A program made the translations under genes and the position numbers. Below, one piece after another: positions 33,750 to 46,246 of a stretch of DNA of 49,778 nucleotides. Within the stretch, counting starts at the first letter, position 1. Every line of letters starts with the position of its first letter. The DNA lies in assembly GCA_943704495.1 (NCBI GenBank), contig CALSCR010002154.1, forward strand, positions 1 through 49,778, given 5' to 3'. The notes under the pieces are model-generated. The model did not search any database and was not told where the DNA came from. It saw only the letters and a program-made list of their open reading frames with translations. The stretch comes from Pigoraptor chileana (lineage: Eukaryota; Opisthokonta; Filasterea).

Positions 33750-35059
33750 CTTTGCTCCCAACCCCGCGGCGATAAGGATTAATGTGCGGTCTGTGTTCAC
33801 GACAAAACCGGCGTGCGGTTTCATTGTTCTCCTCCTTTGTAATTATTTTAATTTTGATTTCAGGCATTTCTGTGCCTTTGTCACTTTTCGATTGGCTGTG
33901 CTACTTATACCTGTAGTTTCGCTTAAGTTGTCAATGCTTTGTCTGATCGATTGTCACTCTCGGCCCACATTATTGCATTTGTATCGTTCCTATTCTGTCA
34001 GGGCTGACCGACCGGAGTAAGACGGCTGCCTCTTACGTAACACAACAGCACTTTCAGCTAATATTATAGCTTCAATGATTCAAATGAATGTTTTGCCGTA
34101 GTTGCAATGTGGGTTGTCAATAAGTACAGCCACAGGCAATGCATGTGCGGTATCCAATACTGTGACCAGTTGTGAAGGGCAGGCTTGGTTTCAACTATTG
34201 ACGACAGCAATGTGTCCGACTCATCCGCGCGGTGCGCTTTTTCATCAACAGCTGCGATTGCATATGGGTTTATAGAGAACGTAGACCAAGTCAAAGTGGC
34301 TCACAAAGAACTCTGAACAGCGCACTTCAGTTTCGTTTTCCGCTAAGTTCACGCCCCATCACAAGTTATTCATTGCTCAGCTGTTGTCAACTAGATCAGG
34401 ACAGTAATTAGTCTCCTGAGTGTCACTGATGCAGTCTGCTTCCACAGTCTGCAGTGGCCCGGTCAGTCTGACTCAACAATTGTAAAAGCACGCGACACAT
34501 TCAATCATTAAACGCCGACCCGTCTAAGTGAACTCCTACTGCTGATTGTGACATCAGCCGCCATAGCTCACTGCACTATAATGTGCCGATGAACTAGTAA
34601 ATGTGCCCTCTGCATTTTTCATAAGTGTTCGCACATACCGGCGTCTCGGTGGTTGACAAAGCTTCTGTAATCACAGACGAGAATATGTGACTGAATTCAA
34701 AGAGAGAGAGAGAGAGAGAGAGAGAAAGAACAAGGTAACAGCAAAAACACCAAACAAAACAAGAACAATCAACAGAAATGGAAGACAACTCTACGGACTG
34801 TACAAAGCACAACGCTGGCATCAATCAGCTCGCAAACTAACAATTGAAAATGCCACAGCAGCCATCAATAACAAAGGCAATGAACACACAATCACCACAA
34901 AACATCAGCAAAGGGGGGCGTTTCACCAACGACTGCCACGATTAGTCGAGACCATTGACGGGGTGCCTCATACCGCGACTGCAATGACACATATACACCC
35001 GCGCATTCGCAGTGACGTTCTGCTGTGACGCAGAGAAAAAGAGCAATCACCGCCCATGA
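33750..35059. other. Convergent 3' spacer between STK36-like and LASP-like genes
   Basis: This 1.3-kb stretch is A/T-richer than its neighbours. It holds a GA microsatellite (34700-34725) and several short frames without recognisable protein character. I see no gene here on either strand. Confidence 0.55.
34700..34725. repeat. (AG)n microsatellite
   Basis: A pure AG run of about 26 nt lies in the convergent spacer. Confidence 0.95.
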
Positions 35060-36802
35060 CTATTCAACGAGCGCGACGTAGTTAGACGGAAGCATTCCGC
35101 TCTCGCCCGTCCGCTCGACGGTGCCGCGCATCCACCCCTCGTCGATGATTTCTCCGTTGATAATGACATCACCCTCCACAAAGGACACCTCGTCGGGATC
35201 GGCCTTGTCGTACGAGTAGTTCGCGACATACCGTGGGCCGCTCTACATTGTGGCAGCATCGGCACAATTTGTATCGTCCAGAGAAACGAAGAATAAAAAG
35301 ATAAACAAAGTGAGAAAAAAGAATACGGAAAGGACCCAAAAAAGCGACATCGAGACCAGTTTTAATTTTAGATAAAGCAGCTAACTGCTGAATCGGCCTG
35401 ACGACTGCGCCCATAACCACCTCTCCAGACTTGCCTACAAGGACCTCACACGCCATCCAATTTGCACGGGCAGTAGTACCTCTGTCAAACCAGACACAAG
35501 CACAATGGATCGACACAAAATGAAGCCAGAGATGCGGAGGCTGCATGGTGATGCTGCATTCACATTCACCCACCGCCTGCGCTGGCTCTGGCTCTGGCTC
35601 CGGTGCGGCGACTGGCGGCGGGGCTGCCCGCACTGGCTGCGGGACTGCTCTGGGTGCGGGGGCAGCCTCCTCCGCCGCATTGGAGGCAACACGGCCGCGC
35701 GGGGCGGATTCTGTACATGTGAAGTGTGGGAATGCATTACAAAGAGAATGCGTGTATGTATGTGCACGGCGTTGTTTTATTTGAGGGGGTGGTGGAATTG
35801 AAATAAGTAAAAACGTAAGCGATTACGTTTGACAAATGAATGACCTCGATTGCGCACGCACAGCGGCAAAAGAAGCATCAGAAAGACACACAATTTCGGG
35901 TTTGTTTTGATACAGGGCATTATGGCGCTGACTATTTGCATATTCGGCCTCATGCTAATCTGCATGCCAAAGCTAATTGAATCCCCACACTCCTCAAAAT
36001 TTCACAGTCTTGTTCCCAATGAGTTTTTTGAGTACTGAAACAGTGCCTACTGTGCACACACCACACACCACTCACCCTCCGCTCCCCGCTGGTCATAGTT
36101 TGCGCGCATCTTGGTATTCTGCGTCGCGCGGATGGTGTTCGGGTCGTCAGCAACGGCCGTATACTCGCCCTTTGCATGCTCAAACTCTGCCTTGTACGCC
36201 ACTGTCGACTGCGCCTTTGTGTTGCTTGCAATGCGAAGGTTTTCGGGGGTATCCGCAACTGCCGTGTGTTCAATCTTGGGATAGTGGCTGCACACAAAGA
36301 AATTCAGTTTGGAATCAGGATCACAAATTGATGCGGAGGACGGACACAATACACGCACCACGTTTGTTTCGAAGCTGATTTCGCAGACATTGCACTTACG
36401 TCTTGCAGTAGGGCTTCTTATCGAGGGCGACATATGTCTTGAGCGTGAGGGTGATCTTGCAAACCTCGCAGTTGAAGCATCCCTTGTGCCATGCCTGCGC
36501 ACACACAATCGTAGTTTGTAGAATGGTCAGGTTACGGTACGAGATAACAAAACAGGCCTCCGATCATGATCTCAACCTAAACGGCGAAACACACTGGCAA
36601 TTAATTGGTACCGGGTGCCACTCCCCCGCAAAAATTGATCCCCCCCTGATGAACATCGACGTCCCGCAAACGTCCATCATGTGCGATTGAGTTTAACGAA
36701 CGGACAAGCACTAGAAATAACGCAGCAACGCACTTTGTCGAGGAGCAGCAGCTTTTCTGTCGGGTAGACAGACTTATCGCAGCGAGCGCACTTGGGATTC
36801 AT
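35060..36802 (-). CDS. LASP1: LASP-like LIM-nebulin-SH3 protein
   Basis: Five exons on the minus strand: 36802-36734, 36494-36400, 36287-36076, 35710-35574 and 35242-35060. They join in phase to 231 residues (human LASP1 has 261). In order: a LIM domain with all eight zinc ligands (C5, C8, H26, C29, C32, C35, C53, H56); two nebulin-type actin-binding repeats ([20 protein letters not shown] and the [13 protein letters not shown] unit); a Pro/Ala/Glu linker; and a C-terminal SH3 domain ([37 protein letters not shown]). This is the exact architecture of animal LASP proteins, which link actin filaments to SH3 partners at focal contacts. [18 protein letters not shown] closely resembles the LASP1 segment. 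Gene order gives no functional link; it shares a promoter space with CYP51. Confidence 0.93.
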
Positions 36803-37990
36803 TTTTGCAATTCGGTGTTGATTACACTGCAAAAATATAAAAATAACGCAAATGAAAACTCGTGTGCATTAGAAACGAAACGTGCTTGGGTTCCACTATT
36901 CACAGCGCCAAAATATAAAGACAGATGTCTTACGACTATTTACTTAACACCATACCTGTGACGGTGTGTCTGTGGAAGATTGGTGTCACCTCTGCCAAAT
37001 TTCAAATTTCCGTGACGTAAACAAATCGGCCAGTGGGATATATGTGATGCAATCGGCGTGGTTGAAAGCAATGCTCAAAGCATTAAAAGTTGTCTGACTC
37101 TGAAACACAAGGGGAATGGCAAGCGTGAGTAACCGAGAGCAAGCGCGTTCAGCAAACGCATGTGTCTCTGGATGAGAAGATGCGCAGTAAGTGTGCCGTT
37201 TCTGTGCGGCGCAGTTGTGCAGACTATCCACTTTGTCGTCTGTTTACTTTGCGGCACAATAATCAGAGAGTTTCGACTCAAAAATAAACCGCATTTCCAT
37301 ACAACTTGCATAGAAATGGAAGATGTGACATAAATTTTCCTCTGTGAGAGTGACGCACAACATACGCGCCATCTTTAAATGCCATCATGCTCATGTCATC
37401 TTTATAAAGACGTCACAATCACGTGAGTGCGCTGACTGCACGACGGAGATGACGTCCTGTGCAGTACGATTGGCGCTTGCTGATTGGCTGTTCCAATCGA
37501 ATGACTCGCATCCCATTGGTCGGCGTTCATCAGGTGGAAGCACTCACGAGGCGCCCTCACATGCCCGCTCCACTATGCAGGCTTCATTGGCTACTAAATA
37601 CGGAGTGTAAGTAGTCCTACGTGTTAGATCAAAGTACTGTTTTATTATATCTTTTAAATAGAGTATGGGAGCTACTAGGGGCAATACTTTAGGAATCAGG
37701 GGATGCTTGACAATCATTCATACGAATTCGATTTCGCGGGCGAGGCGCCTCATGCCGAACGGAACTGCTTTTTGGTCGTGTTTGTGTGTGCGTGCATGCA
37801 AGTGGCGTGATAGGCTGGCATCCTCCTTTGCGTGTTTGTTGTGTGAGCATTCGCGGTTCATACCTCACATTCGACAGTGCGAGGTCAATAGCACTATAAG
37901 AGCCCGCCTTTGTTCAGTTCTTTGTGTCTCATCTCGTTTTGAATTGCTGATTGGGATCGGGGGACGCCGTTCTTGCTTCCACAACCGAAA
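36803..37990. other. Divergent spacer between LASP-like and CYP51 genes
   Basis: The spacer of about 1.19 kb carries a GACGTCA/TCACGTGA pair at 37410-37426, a second GACGTC at 37449-37454 and a CCAAT-type ATTGG near 37478 and 37516. No coding exon is evident. Confidence 0.55.
37410..37426. promoter_or_regulatory. CRE-like GACGTCAC beside TCACGTGA E-box
   Basis: GACGTCAC is followed after one A by TCACGTGA (37419-37426). The pair lies in the shared LASP/CYP51 promoter space, about 570 nt from the CYP51 start. It repeats the E-box plus CRE pairing seen upstream of the CEP192-like gene. Confidence 0.5.
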
Positions 37991-40821
37991 ATGATGGTCG
38001 CTGCTGTCGAGGGCGCGTTCCGCGTCGTCGCCGACCGCGCATCGACCTTTGGGAACACATCGCTCGTGCTCATCGCGGGCCTCATCATCCTTGTCTCCAC
38101 TTATCTGCTCCTCCGCTCGATTGGGTCCGGTGGATCCGGGAAGGGAGAGGTGGGGAAACCGCACATTGTGTTGCTGATTATCCGCGCATGAATTCCGTTA
38201 AAATGTTTGCTCAATCACCGCCAGACAGGTTCTAAGCCGTATTGTGGTGACTTATTTTTGATTTTTCCGAAGCAGAAAGTACCCCCAATGGTCCCTTATA
38301 CCATCCCGTTCATCGGCTCCGTCGTTGACTTTGGACAATCGCCCATTGACTTCCTCGAGGCCCAATACAAGAAGGTACACTCCACGCAATGCCCAATTTC
38401 TCGCAATGCCGGAGTGAGCATTGTGGCAGATATTATGAGAGCATAATTGCATAATTCCGATGCTCCAGTGGTTATGGCGGGTCTTGTCCTCATCCGACCT
38501 GCTCTCCCTCTTCTTGCGCGTAGTATGGCCCCGTGTTCAGCTTCAAGATGTTTGGCCAGACATGCACATACCTCGTGGGATCCGAGACCGCCGGCCTCTT
38601 CTTCAACTCGAAGAACGACGACCTCAACGCCGAGGATGTCTACGCCGGGCTTACCGTGCCCGTGTTTGGCAAGGGCGTTGCATACGATGTGCCGCACAGC
38701 GTGTTTTCCGAGCAAAAGCGCATGATCAAGACTGGGCTTAACGGTGTGCGCCTGCGCGCATATGTCCCGCTCATTGAGGAGGAGACGCGCGCCTACTTTG
38801 CGCGCTGGGGCGATTCGGGCGAGAAGGATCTGTTCCACGCACTCTCGGAGGTCATTATTATGACGGCATCTCGCTGTCTGCACGGAAAGGAGGTGCGGTC
38901 GATGCTTGACGAGAGCGTTGCCGAGCTGTACAAGGATCTCGATGGCGGATTCACCCCGGCCGCATGGTGCGTGCGAGCGTGTATGCGTGAACATGCCCCT
39001 CATGAGCATGTTTTTGTTCCGTTTGTGTGATTTTAATTTGGTCATTGATGTTGGTTTTCTCGATTGCTTTCAACATCTCATTCGTCTGTTTCTATATGCA
39101 CATACATTCACACACATATACGCACCATACACACACGACACACAAAACATGACGCATGCGGTCATGTGCGCATGCGGACATTGCAACAAACCACAGGTTT
39201 CTTCCCTCGTGGTTGCCCCTTCCGTCGTTTCGCCGCCGCGACAAGGCCCATATCGAACTCAAGAAGGTTTTCAGCGAAGTCATTCGAAAGCGCCGCCAAG
39301 CGGGTGGATTCGAGGTTTGTTTCCTTCACACACAGTGTGTACGTGTATGGTATGCCAATGCCAGATTGTCTCACTCTGCGCCTTTCATTGTCTGTTCTGA
39401 CATCTTCGACACGCAGGAGGACCAGGATATGCTTCGCGTGTTTATGGAGGAGAGCTACAAGGACGGACGCCCCCTCAACGACGACGAAATTGCGGGAATG
39501 CTGATTGCGCTACTTCTTGCCGGACAGCACACGAGCAGCACGACCAGGTGCGTGTGCTGTGTGTGTGCGCATGTGCGTGTGCGTTTGTGCGTGCGTGTGT
39601 GGGTGCGTGAGTGTGTCGGTGTCGCGTATATGCGACTGTTTGGTTGTTGAAAGTTTTTTTCTCCCCTACTCTTGTCACCACGGGATCGCTTGTTTTTTTT
39701 TGTCTTCAAACGCTTCATGACTTCTGAGATCTCTGGTCGCAGCATTCACATTTCCTATTTCTTTCCATAACAATAACAACAACGTCCACCACTACCACCA
39801 CCACCACCACTACCACCACCACGACAACAACAACAACCACCACCACCGCAACAATACAGCTCGTGGATCGGACTTTTCCTTGCATTGAAGACGGACTTGC
39901 AAAAGGAGTGCGCGGACGAGGCATTCCGTGTCGTTGGAGACCTCGATGCACACGTTGACTTTGACCAGCTGGCGGAGCTGGAGCATCTTGACCGTGTGTT
40001 GAAGGAAACCCTCCGCCTGCGACCCCCGATCATGACCATGATGCGCATGGTGCGTTGCCGTGTGTATTAGCGGTGTTTTCGTTGTTGTGTGTTAGCCGTG
40101 TCGTTATTGTGTGCCAGCCGTGTTGTTGTGTGTCTCCATTTGCGCTGTGGTTGTTGTTGTCCTTGACCAATATTCGAGTTTCGTCGTCTTACCCTCTTGT
40201 CTTGTGTCGGCAGGTCCGCACTCCGCAGCACGTGGGAGGATATACTGTTCCCACCGGCCACCAGATCTGCATCTCACCCACCGTCAACCAGCGCCTCGAG
40301 GAAGTGTGGACCGATCGCATGGAGTTCCGTCCGTCTCGCTTTGCGGAGGAAACCGACGACCTCAAGAACAACAAGTTTGCCTATGTGCCCTTTGGCGCAG
40401 GTGCGTTGCAATGTCCATGGGCGTCCCACTCGGACTGCGGTTTGTCGCTTACTGGGTGTCAGTACGGGTACTCACGCAACTAATAGTTTGTTATTTTGAT
40501 ATCTTTTGGTGGCTATTCCACTTGTGCATCCACTCTTGCTCATCAGGATTCTCGTTCTCACATGATTCCGCGCGCATATATATATATACATATATATTAT
40601 ACATATCTCACGCACACAATGTTTATGTTTAATCCTCAGGTCGCCACAAATGCATCGGCGAGTACTTTGCGTACATGCAAATCAAAACCATTTGGGCAAC
40701 GCTTTTCCGCATGTTTGAGTTTGAGCTGCCCGATGGCAAGCTTCCCGACATCGACTACACGACCATGATTCACGTGCCAAAGACGTCGATTGTTCGCTAC
40801 AAGCGCAGGACCGCACACTGA
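37991..40821 (+). CDS. CYP51: Sterol 14-alpha-demethylase, cytochrome P450 family 51
   Basis: Eight exons: 37991-38149, 38276-38374, 38524-38966, 39197-39314, 39417-39547, 39860-40049, 40214-40400 and 40640-40821. They join in phase to 502 residues, the usual CYP51 length. The enzyme removes the 14-alpha-methyl group of lanosterol-type sterols in the endoplasmic reticulum. An N-terminal membrane anchor ([17 protein letters not shown]) is present. CYP51 signatures: [18 protein letters not shown] in the B'/C region, AGQHTS in the I helix (308-313), ETLR in the K helix (E366, R369) and [11 protein letters not shown] with heme ligand Cys447. [17 protein letters not shown] is the typical C-terminus. 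All catalytic features are intact, so it should be active. Two ATGs open the frame (37991, 37994); the first is used. Confidence 0.96.
39769..39850. repeat. ACC/ACA trinucleotide repeat in a CYP51 intron
   Basis: Interrupted ACC and AAC triplets fill the 3' half of the CYP51 intron 39548-39859, just before the acceptor. The tract therefore replaces an ordinary pyrimidine-rich stretch. Confidence 0.9.
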
Positions 40822-41346
40822 AGATTTTATTGCCAGACGCAGTTATCAATACTATACTCATGCATATTGTGTGCCTGTGATGCAGCCCCCTATCCTCTTT
40901 TCGTTTTGCGTTTGCGTGAAGAACTTGAATCTATGACGATTACTATCGCACAGCGCAGATGATTATTCTAATCACCTTTAGCCATTTTGATAGATTCAAG
41001 TAGCTTTCGAAGAACTGTGGGAGTATGCATTGCTTAATTGCAATTTTTCCCCTCAAAATCAACAATTCCACAATCGCTTGGTGCAGCAACCACCAACATC
41101 GGTGGGCCATGTATTCGTTTGCACACGCACGCGCACGCCGCAGGTTGATGAATGCACAAAAAAGAGTGTGTCCCAAGAAAAACAATATAAAAAAACACAC
41201 AAAGTGGAAATGACAATGGAACAGCGAAAACACATGCATAAACCAAAGAGATACGACGCTGCTACGCCCGCGAACCACTTCAAATACATGCACACAAACA
41301 CAACAAAGAATTAACAAGTATCATAAAACCAGCACAAGGCACACAT
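40822..41346. other. Convergent 3' spacer between CYP51 and the PH-domain gene
   Basis: The spacer is A-rich. No coding segment, RNA gene or notable repeat is visible. Confidence 0.55.
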
Positions 41347-44300
41347 TTAAGAAGATGGCACGCCCAACACGCCCGCAAGTGCTTCAGCCCACGCATCTCG
41401 GATCTCCTCTGTCTCTGCCTCGAGATCAAGTGTGCGTTCCTTACAGACAAGCGACAATGCCTTTGTCTTGTGCTTGTCTGCAATCGGCAAGCGGATGACC
41501 ACAACAGCGTATGCAAACAGACCAGGAATGGATTAGAACGGTGCTTAAGCAATGACAACAACTAGAAGAGCCAGCAGCAACAGTCAACACACATACACAC
41601 ACACACACGCGAGTACACAAAAGCACATTAAAGGCACACATCGTTGATTCAATCAACTACAAAGAGCGAAAACAGCCAAACCAAAATCAAGCAAAAAAGG
41701 GATTCCGCGACAAACACACCTTTGCCAGTGCGTGTAAAGACCGCCGTAGTGTGACCGAGAGCGATCTTCTGGACGTCCTGGAGAGTGAGGAAGTCCGGTT
41801 TGGACTTTTTGTCTTTGGGATCACGCCAGCCTATCCGCCCCTTGGGAGACGACGCGTCCTCAAATTCGACAAAGACAAACCGCTTGTGAGGGTTGCCACT
41901 GCGCCCGTGCTTTGTAAACGTTTCGCCTGCAACGCGGTCACCAAGCACCGATATATTGTGAGCCATATCAAAGGATAATTAACGCAAGTAAATTGCAACG
42001 ATAAAACATCACACACACAACAACAACAACAACCAGTGTTTGGCACTTTTTGGCATTAGCAAAACCATGCAAAATATACACTAAGGACCGCAGAATCGGC
42101 AAGACACTCACCCTGAGTGAGGCGTGAACGAAGCATGCTGACACGCAGGTTGGATCCCTCGCTTGGTCGCCCAGCGGTTGCCTCGGATGGTCGCGCGACA
42201 GAGGCAGCCCGCACACGCTCTTCCTCCGCCTTCTTGTCGCCCTCTTCCTTCTCCTTCTGCGCTGCCGCTGCCGCTGCCGCTGCCTTTTCTTCACGCTCGC
42301 GCGCCTCAAGCTCCTCATTTTCTTTCCGCTCACGCTCCTCTTTCTCCTTCCGCTCACGCTCAACCCGCGCAACCTCCTCAGCTTCTGCAGCCTCCTTGCG
42401 TTCGCGCTCGATGCGTTCATGCTCCTCCTTTTCTTTACGCTCGCGCTCAATACGTTCACGCTCCACACGCTCGCGCTCCTCCTTCTCCTTACGCTCACGC
42501 TCAATGCGCTCACGCTCCTCTGTCTCTTTGCGCTCGCGCTCGACACGGTCACGCTCTTCTTTCTCCTTGCGTTCCAGTTCCTCCTTCTCCTTAAGTTCAC
42601 GCTCAACGCGCTCGCGGTCCTCCTTCTCCTTGCGTTCCCGTTCCTCCTTCTCCTTACGCTCACGCTCAACACGCTCGCGCTCTTCCTTTTCAAGGCGCTC
42701 CCGTTCGATACGATCACGCACCTCCTTCTCCTTACGCTCGCGCTCCTCCTTCTCCTTGCGCTCAAGCTCAACACGCTGGCGCTCCTCTGTCTCTTTGCGC
42801 TCGCGCTCGACACGGTCACGCTCTTCTTTCTCCTTGCGCTCCCGTTCATCGCGCTCTCGTCGGTCAGTCTCCTCACGCTCCTTCTTTTCCTTTTCCTCCT
42901 TCTCCCTCTTCTCCCGCTCCTCGCGCAAGCGCTTGACCTTCTCCTCCCTCTCGAGCTTCTCCTTTTCTTCCTTGCTCTTCCGCTCGTTCTCCGCACGTTC
43001 GCGCTCGAGACGTTCACGCTCCTCCTTCTCCTTCTCTTCCCTCTCCTTCTTCTCCCGTTCCTCCCGCTCCTTCTTCTCCCTCTCCTCTCTCAACCGCTTG
43101 ACCTTCTCCTCCCTCTCAAGCCTCTCCTTATCCTCCTTCTCCTTCCGTTCCCGCTCCTCCTTTTCCAAACGGTCCTTCTCTTCTTTCTCCTTCTTTTCCT
43201 TTTCCTCCTTCTCCCTCTTCTCCCGCTCTTCTCGCATTTTCCGCACCTTCTCCTCCCGATCGTGCTTCTCCTTCTCCTTTCGGATGCGCTCAGCCTCGTC
43301 CTTCTCCAACTCCTCCTTCTCTCTCCTCTCCTTCTCTTCCTGTTCCTTCTTCTCGCGTTCTTCCCGAAGGCGCTTCACTTTCTCCTCTCGCTCAAACCGC
43401 TCACGATCTTTACGTTCGCGCTCGTGCTCCTCCGCACTCACGGCCTCAACGACAGTGGGCGTGGGAATCGCCGTAGGCTCCATGCCCATCGACCGAAGCA
43501 AAGCCTCACGCTCTTCCTTGAGCTTTCGTCGCTTCTCTTCCCTTTCACGCTTTTGCGCTTCCGGTGTATCAGCAGGGGCAGATGCGGCCGATGATGCCAC
43601 AGCAGCGGCAGCAGAGGTAGCAGAGGCAGCAGCGGCTGCAGAGGCAGCCGTGGCAGCAGCAGCGGCTTCCTTCTCCTTACGCTCGCGCTCAGACTTTTCC
43701 TTGCGCTCGCGTTCCTCCTTCTCCTTGCGTTCATGCTCTTCCTTCTCCTTACGCTCGCGCTCAGCCTTTTCCTTACGTTCGTGTTCCTCCTTCTCTTTGC
43801 GTTCACGTTCGAGACGGTCGTGCTCTTCTTTCTCTTTACGCTCGCGCTCTTCCTTCTCCTTGCGCTCACGCTCAACACGCTCGCGTTCTTCCTTTTCTTT
43901 ACGCTCGCGCTCCTCCTTCTCCTTACGCTCACGCTCAACACGCTCGCGCTCTTCCTTTTCCTTACGCTCGCGCTCCTCCTTCTCCTTGCGCTCACGCTCA
44001 ACACGCTCGCGCTCTTCCTTCTCCTTGCGCTCACGCTCAACACGCTCGCGCTCTTCCTTCTCCATGCGCTCACGCTCAACACGCTCGCGCTCCTCCTTCT
44101 CCTTACGCTCACGCTCAACACGCTCGCGCTCTTCTTTCACCTTGCGTTCATGCTCTTCCTTCTCCTTACGTTCACGCTCGAGACGCTCGTGCTCCTCTTT
44201 CTCCTTACGTTCACGCTCGAGACGCTCGCGCTCTTCCTTTTCTTTACGCTCACGCTCCTCCTTCTCCTTCCGCTCACGCTCAACACGTTCACGCTCCTCC

Positions 44301-46246
44301 TTCTCCTTGCGTTCGCGTTCTTCCTTCTCCTTACGCTCGCGCTCAACACGTTCACGCTCCTCCTTCTCCTTGCGTTCGCGTTCTTCCTTCTCCTTACGCT
44401 CGCGCTCTTCTTTCTCCTTACGTTCACGCTCCTCCTTCTCCTTGCGTTCGCGTTCTTCCTTCTCCTTACGCTCGTGCTCTTCTTTCTCCTTTCGTTCACG
44501 CTCCTCCTTCTCCTTGCGTTCGCGTTCGATGCGTTCATGCTCCTCCTTTTCCTTTCGCTCACGCTCCAAACGCTCACGCTCCAAGCGCTCACGCTCTAAA
44601 CGCTCGCGCTCCTCCTTCTCCTTACGTTCGCGTTCAAAACGTTCGCGCTCCTCCTTTTCTTTAAGCTCACGCTCGATACGCTGCCGTTCCTTTTCTTGGT
44701 ACTCACGCTCGATGCGTTCTCGCTCAGCCTTTTCCTTATGCGCAAGCTCCTCCTTCAGCTTACGCTCGCGCTCAACACGTTCTTGCTCTTCCTTCTCCTT
44801 GCGCTCACGTTCAATGCGCTCGCGCTCTTCCTTTTCCTTACGCTCACGCTCAGCGCGCTCATGTTCCAGACGCTCGCGCTCCTCTTTCTCCTTGCGCTCA
44901 CGCTCAACACGCTCGCGCTCGTCTTTCTCCTTGCGCTCGCGCTCAACACGCTCACGCTCTTCCTTCTCCTTGCGCTCACGCTCAACACGCTCACGCTCTT
45001 CCTTCTCCTTGCGCTCACGCTCTACACGTTCGCGCTCTTCCTTCGCCTTACGCTCGCGCTCAGCACGCTCATGATCCTCCTTCTCCTTTCGTTCACGCTC
45101 TTCCTTTTCCTTACGCTCGCGCTCAGCACGCTCACGATCTTCCTTTTCTTTCCGCTCTCGTTCCTCCCGTTCCTTATCAACTGCGGGGGCGTCATCGCCC
45201 TCTTCCTTCTTGCGACGCTCCTCCTCGCGCTTACGACGCTCCTCGCGCATGCGCTCAAGGGCCTCCATACGTACGCGTTCTTCATCAGCCGCGCGTTGCT
45301 TCGCGTCTTCTTCTCTCTGCTTCCGTTCAGCATCAAGTCGCGCTTGTTGCTCCGCCACTGTGGACGGCGATCGCTCTCGGGGTGTCGCGGCCGCAGCCAC
45401 AGCCGCAACTTGTGGCGTCGACGTGCGCGCAGGAGTAGACGGAAGCGGGGGCTTGTCCTTCTCCACATGTCCCACGGGTGGGTGAGATGGTACGGGGGGC
45501 TTCTTCTTTTCATCCCCATTGTGCACGGGCGCAGCGCCAGCGGCGGGAGTCGCAGGTGCAGGCGGCTTCTCCTTCTCCTTCTCCTTTTGCAGCTGTTCGG
45601 CGGCGGCTTTGGCAGCGGCCAGGGCGGCATCATCCTCTTCCTGCTTCTTGCGCCGCTCTTCGTCTTGTCGCAGACGGTCCTGCTCCTTCTTCAAAAGTCT
45701 CTCACGTCGCTTCAGTTTTTCCGCCTCTCGCTTTTCCTCTTCCTCGCGCTGCTGACGCTCTTCATCCACCTTTCGACGCTCCTCGTCAGTCATCTTGGCG
45801 CGTGCCTCTGCTTCATGCGAGCGCCGCCGTTGTTCGGCGTCGTCTACGGCGACATGAATCTCGGGGACGGCCTTCGCAGCCGGAGTGGAAGAAGCCGATG
45901 CATGCGCACCATGAGCGTCGTGGTGATGTGCGTCTTCAAGCGACTCGACGGACGTCTTAGCGTGCGGGGCGCTCGGCTTTGGCACGTTAATGTTCGTCTC
46001 GGATGTAGAACGCTTAAAGGTACTCAGAACGTGCACGAGCTCAATCTTGCGAATAATCAGAAATTGGAACATCTGTTCCTCCTTTTGGTTCCGCTTCTTC
46101 TTGGACGAGAGCGCGTCCAACTGCTTGTTGATGCTCGCAAGCTCAACGATAGACTTTTGCTGCAGATCCTGGTGGACGTCGTCTGTTGGTCCCATGATGG
46201 GCATGTCCGTCCCGCTCACATTCATATTATTCGTGCTGCGCTTCAT
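41347..46246 (-). CDS. Giant charged-helix repeat protein with C-terminal PH-like domain
   Basis: Three exons on the minus strand: 46246-42112, 41926-41720 and 41477-41347. They join in phase to 1490 residues. A short N-terminal region (NKQLDALSSKKKRNQKEEQM helix) and Pro-rich linkers come first. Roughly 950 residues (about 360-1350) then consist of ERKEKEERERVERERKEKEE-type sequence, broken by one Ala-rich island and one short unique segment. Such E/R/K patterns form long single alpha-helices or coiled coils. The last ~110 residues, built from three exons, are a PH-like domain: ETFTKHGRSGNPHKRFV, RIGWRDPKDKKSK, IALGHTTAVFTR, then KALSLVCKERTLDLEAETEE and a final W-containing helix. It resembles the PH domains of plant PRAF/RCC1-type proteins that bind phosphoinositides. 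The role is probably a membrane-tethered rigid spacer or scaffold, but this is inferred. No known full-length relative is recognised. Confidence 0.85.
42290..45170. repeat. Degenerate 36- to 60-bp coding repeats (ERKEKEE units)
   Basis: On the plus strand the DNA is a long run of CTCCTTCTCCTTACGCTCGCG-like units, pyrimidine-rich and nearly free of stop codons in several frames. It encodes the ERKEKEERERVER array of the PH-domain gene. A clearly separate block with RLREEREKKE-type units lies at about 42890-43430. Confidence 0.9.
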
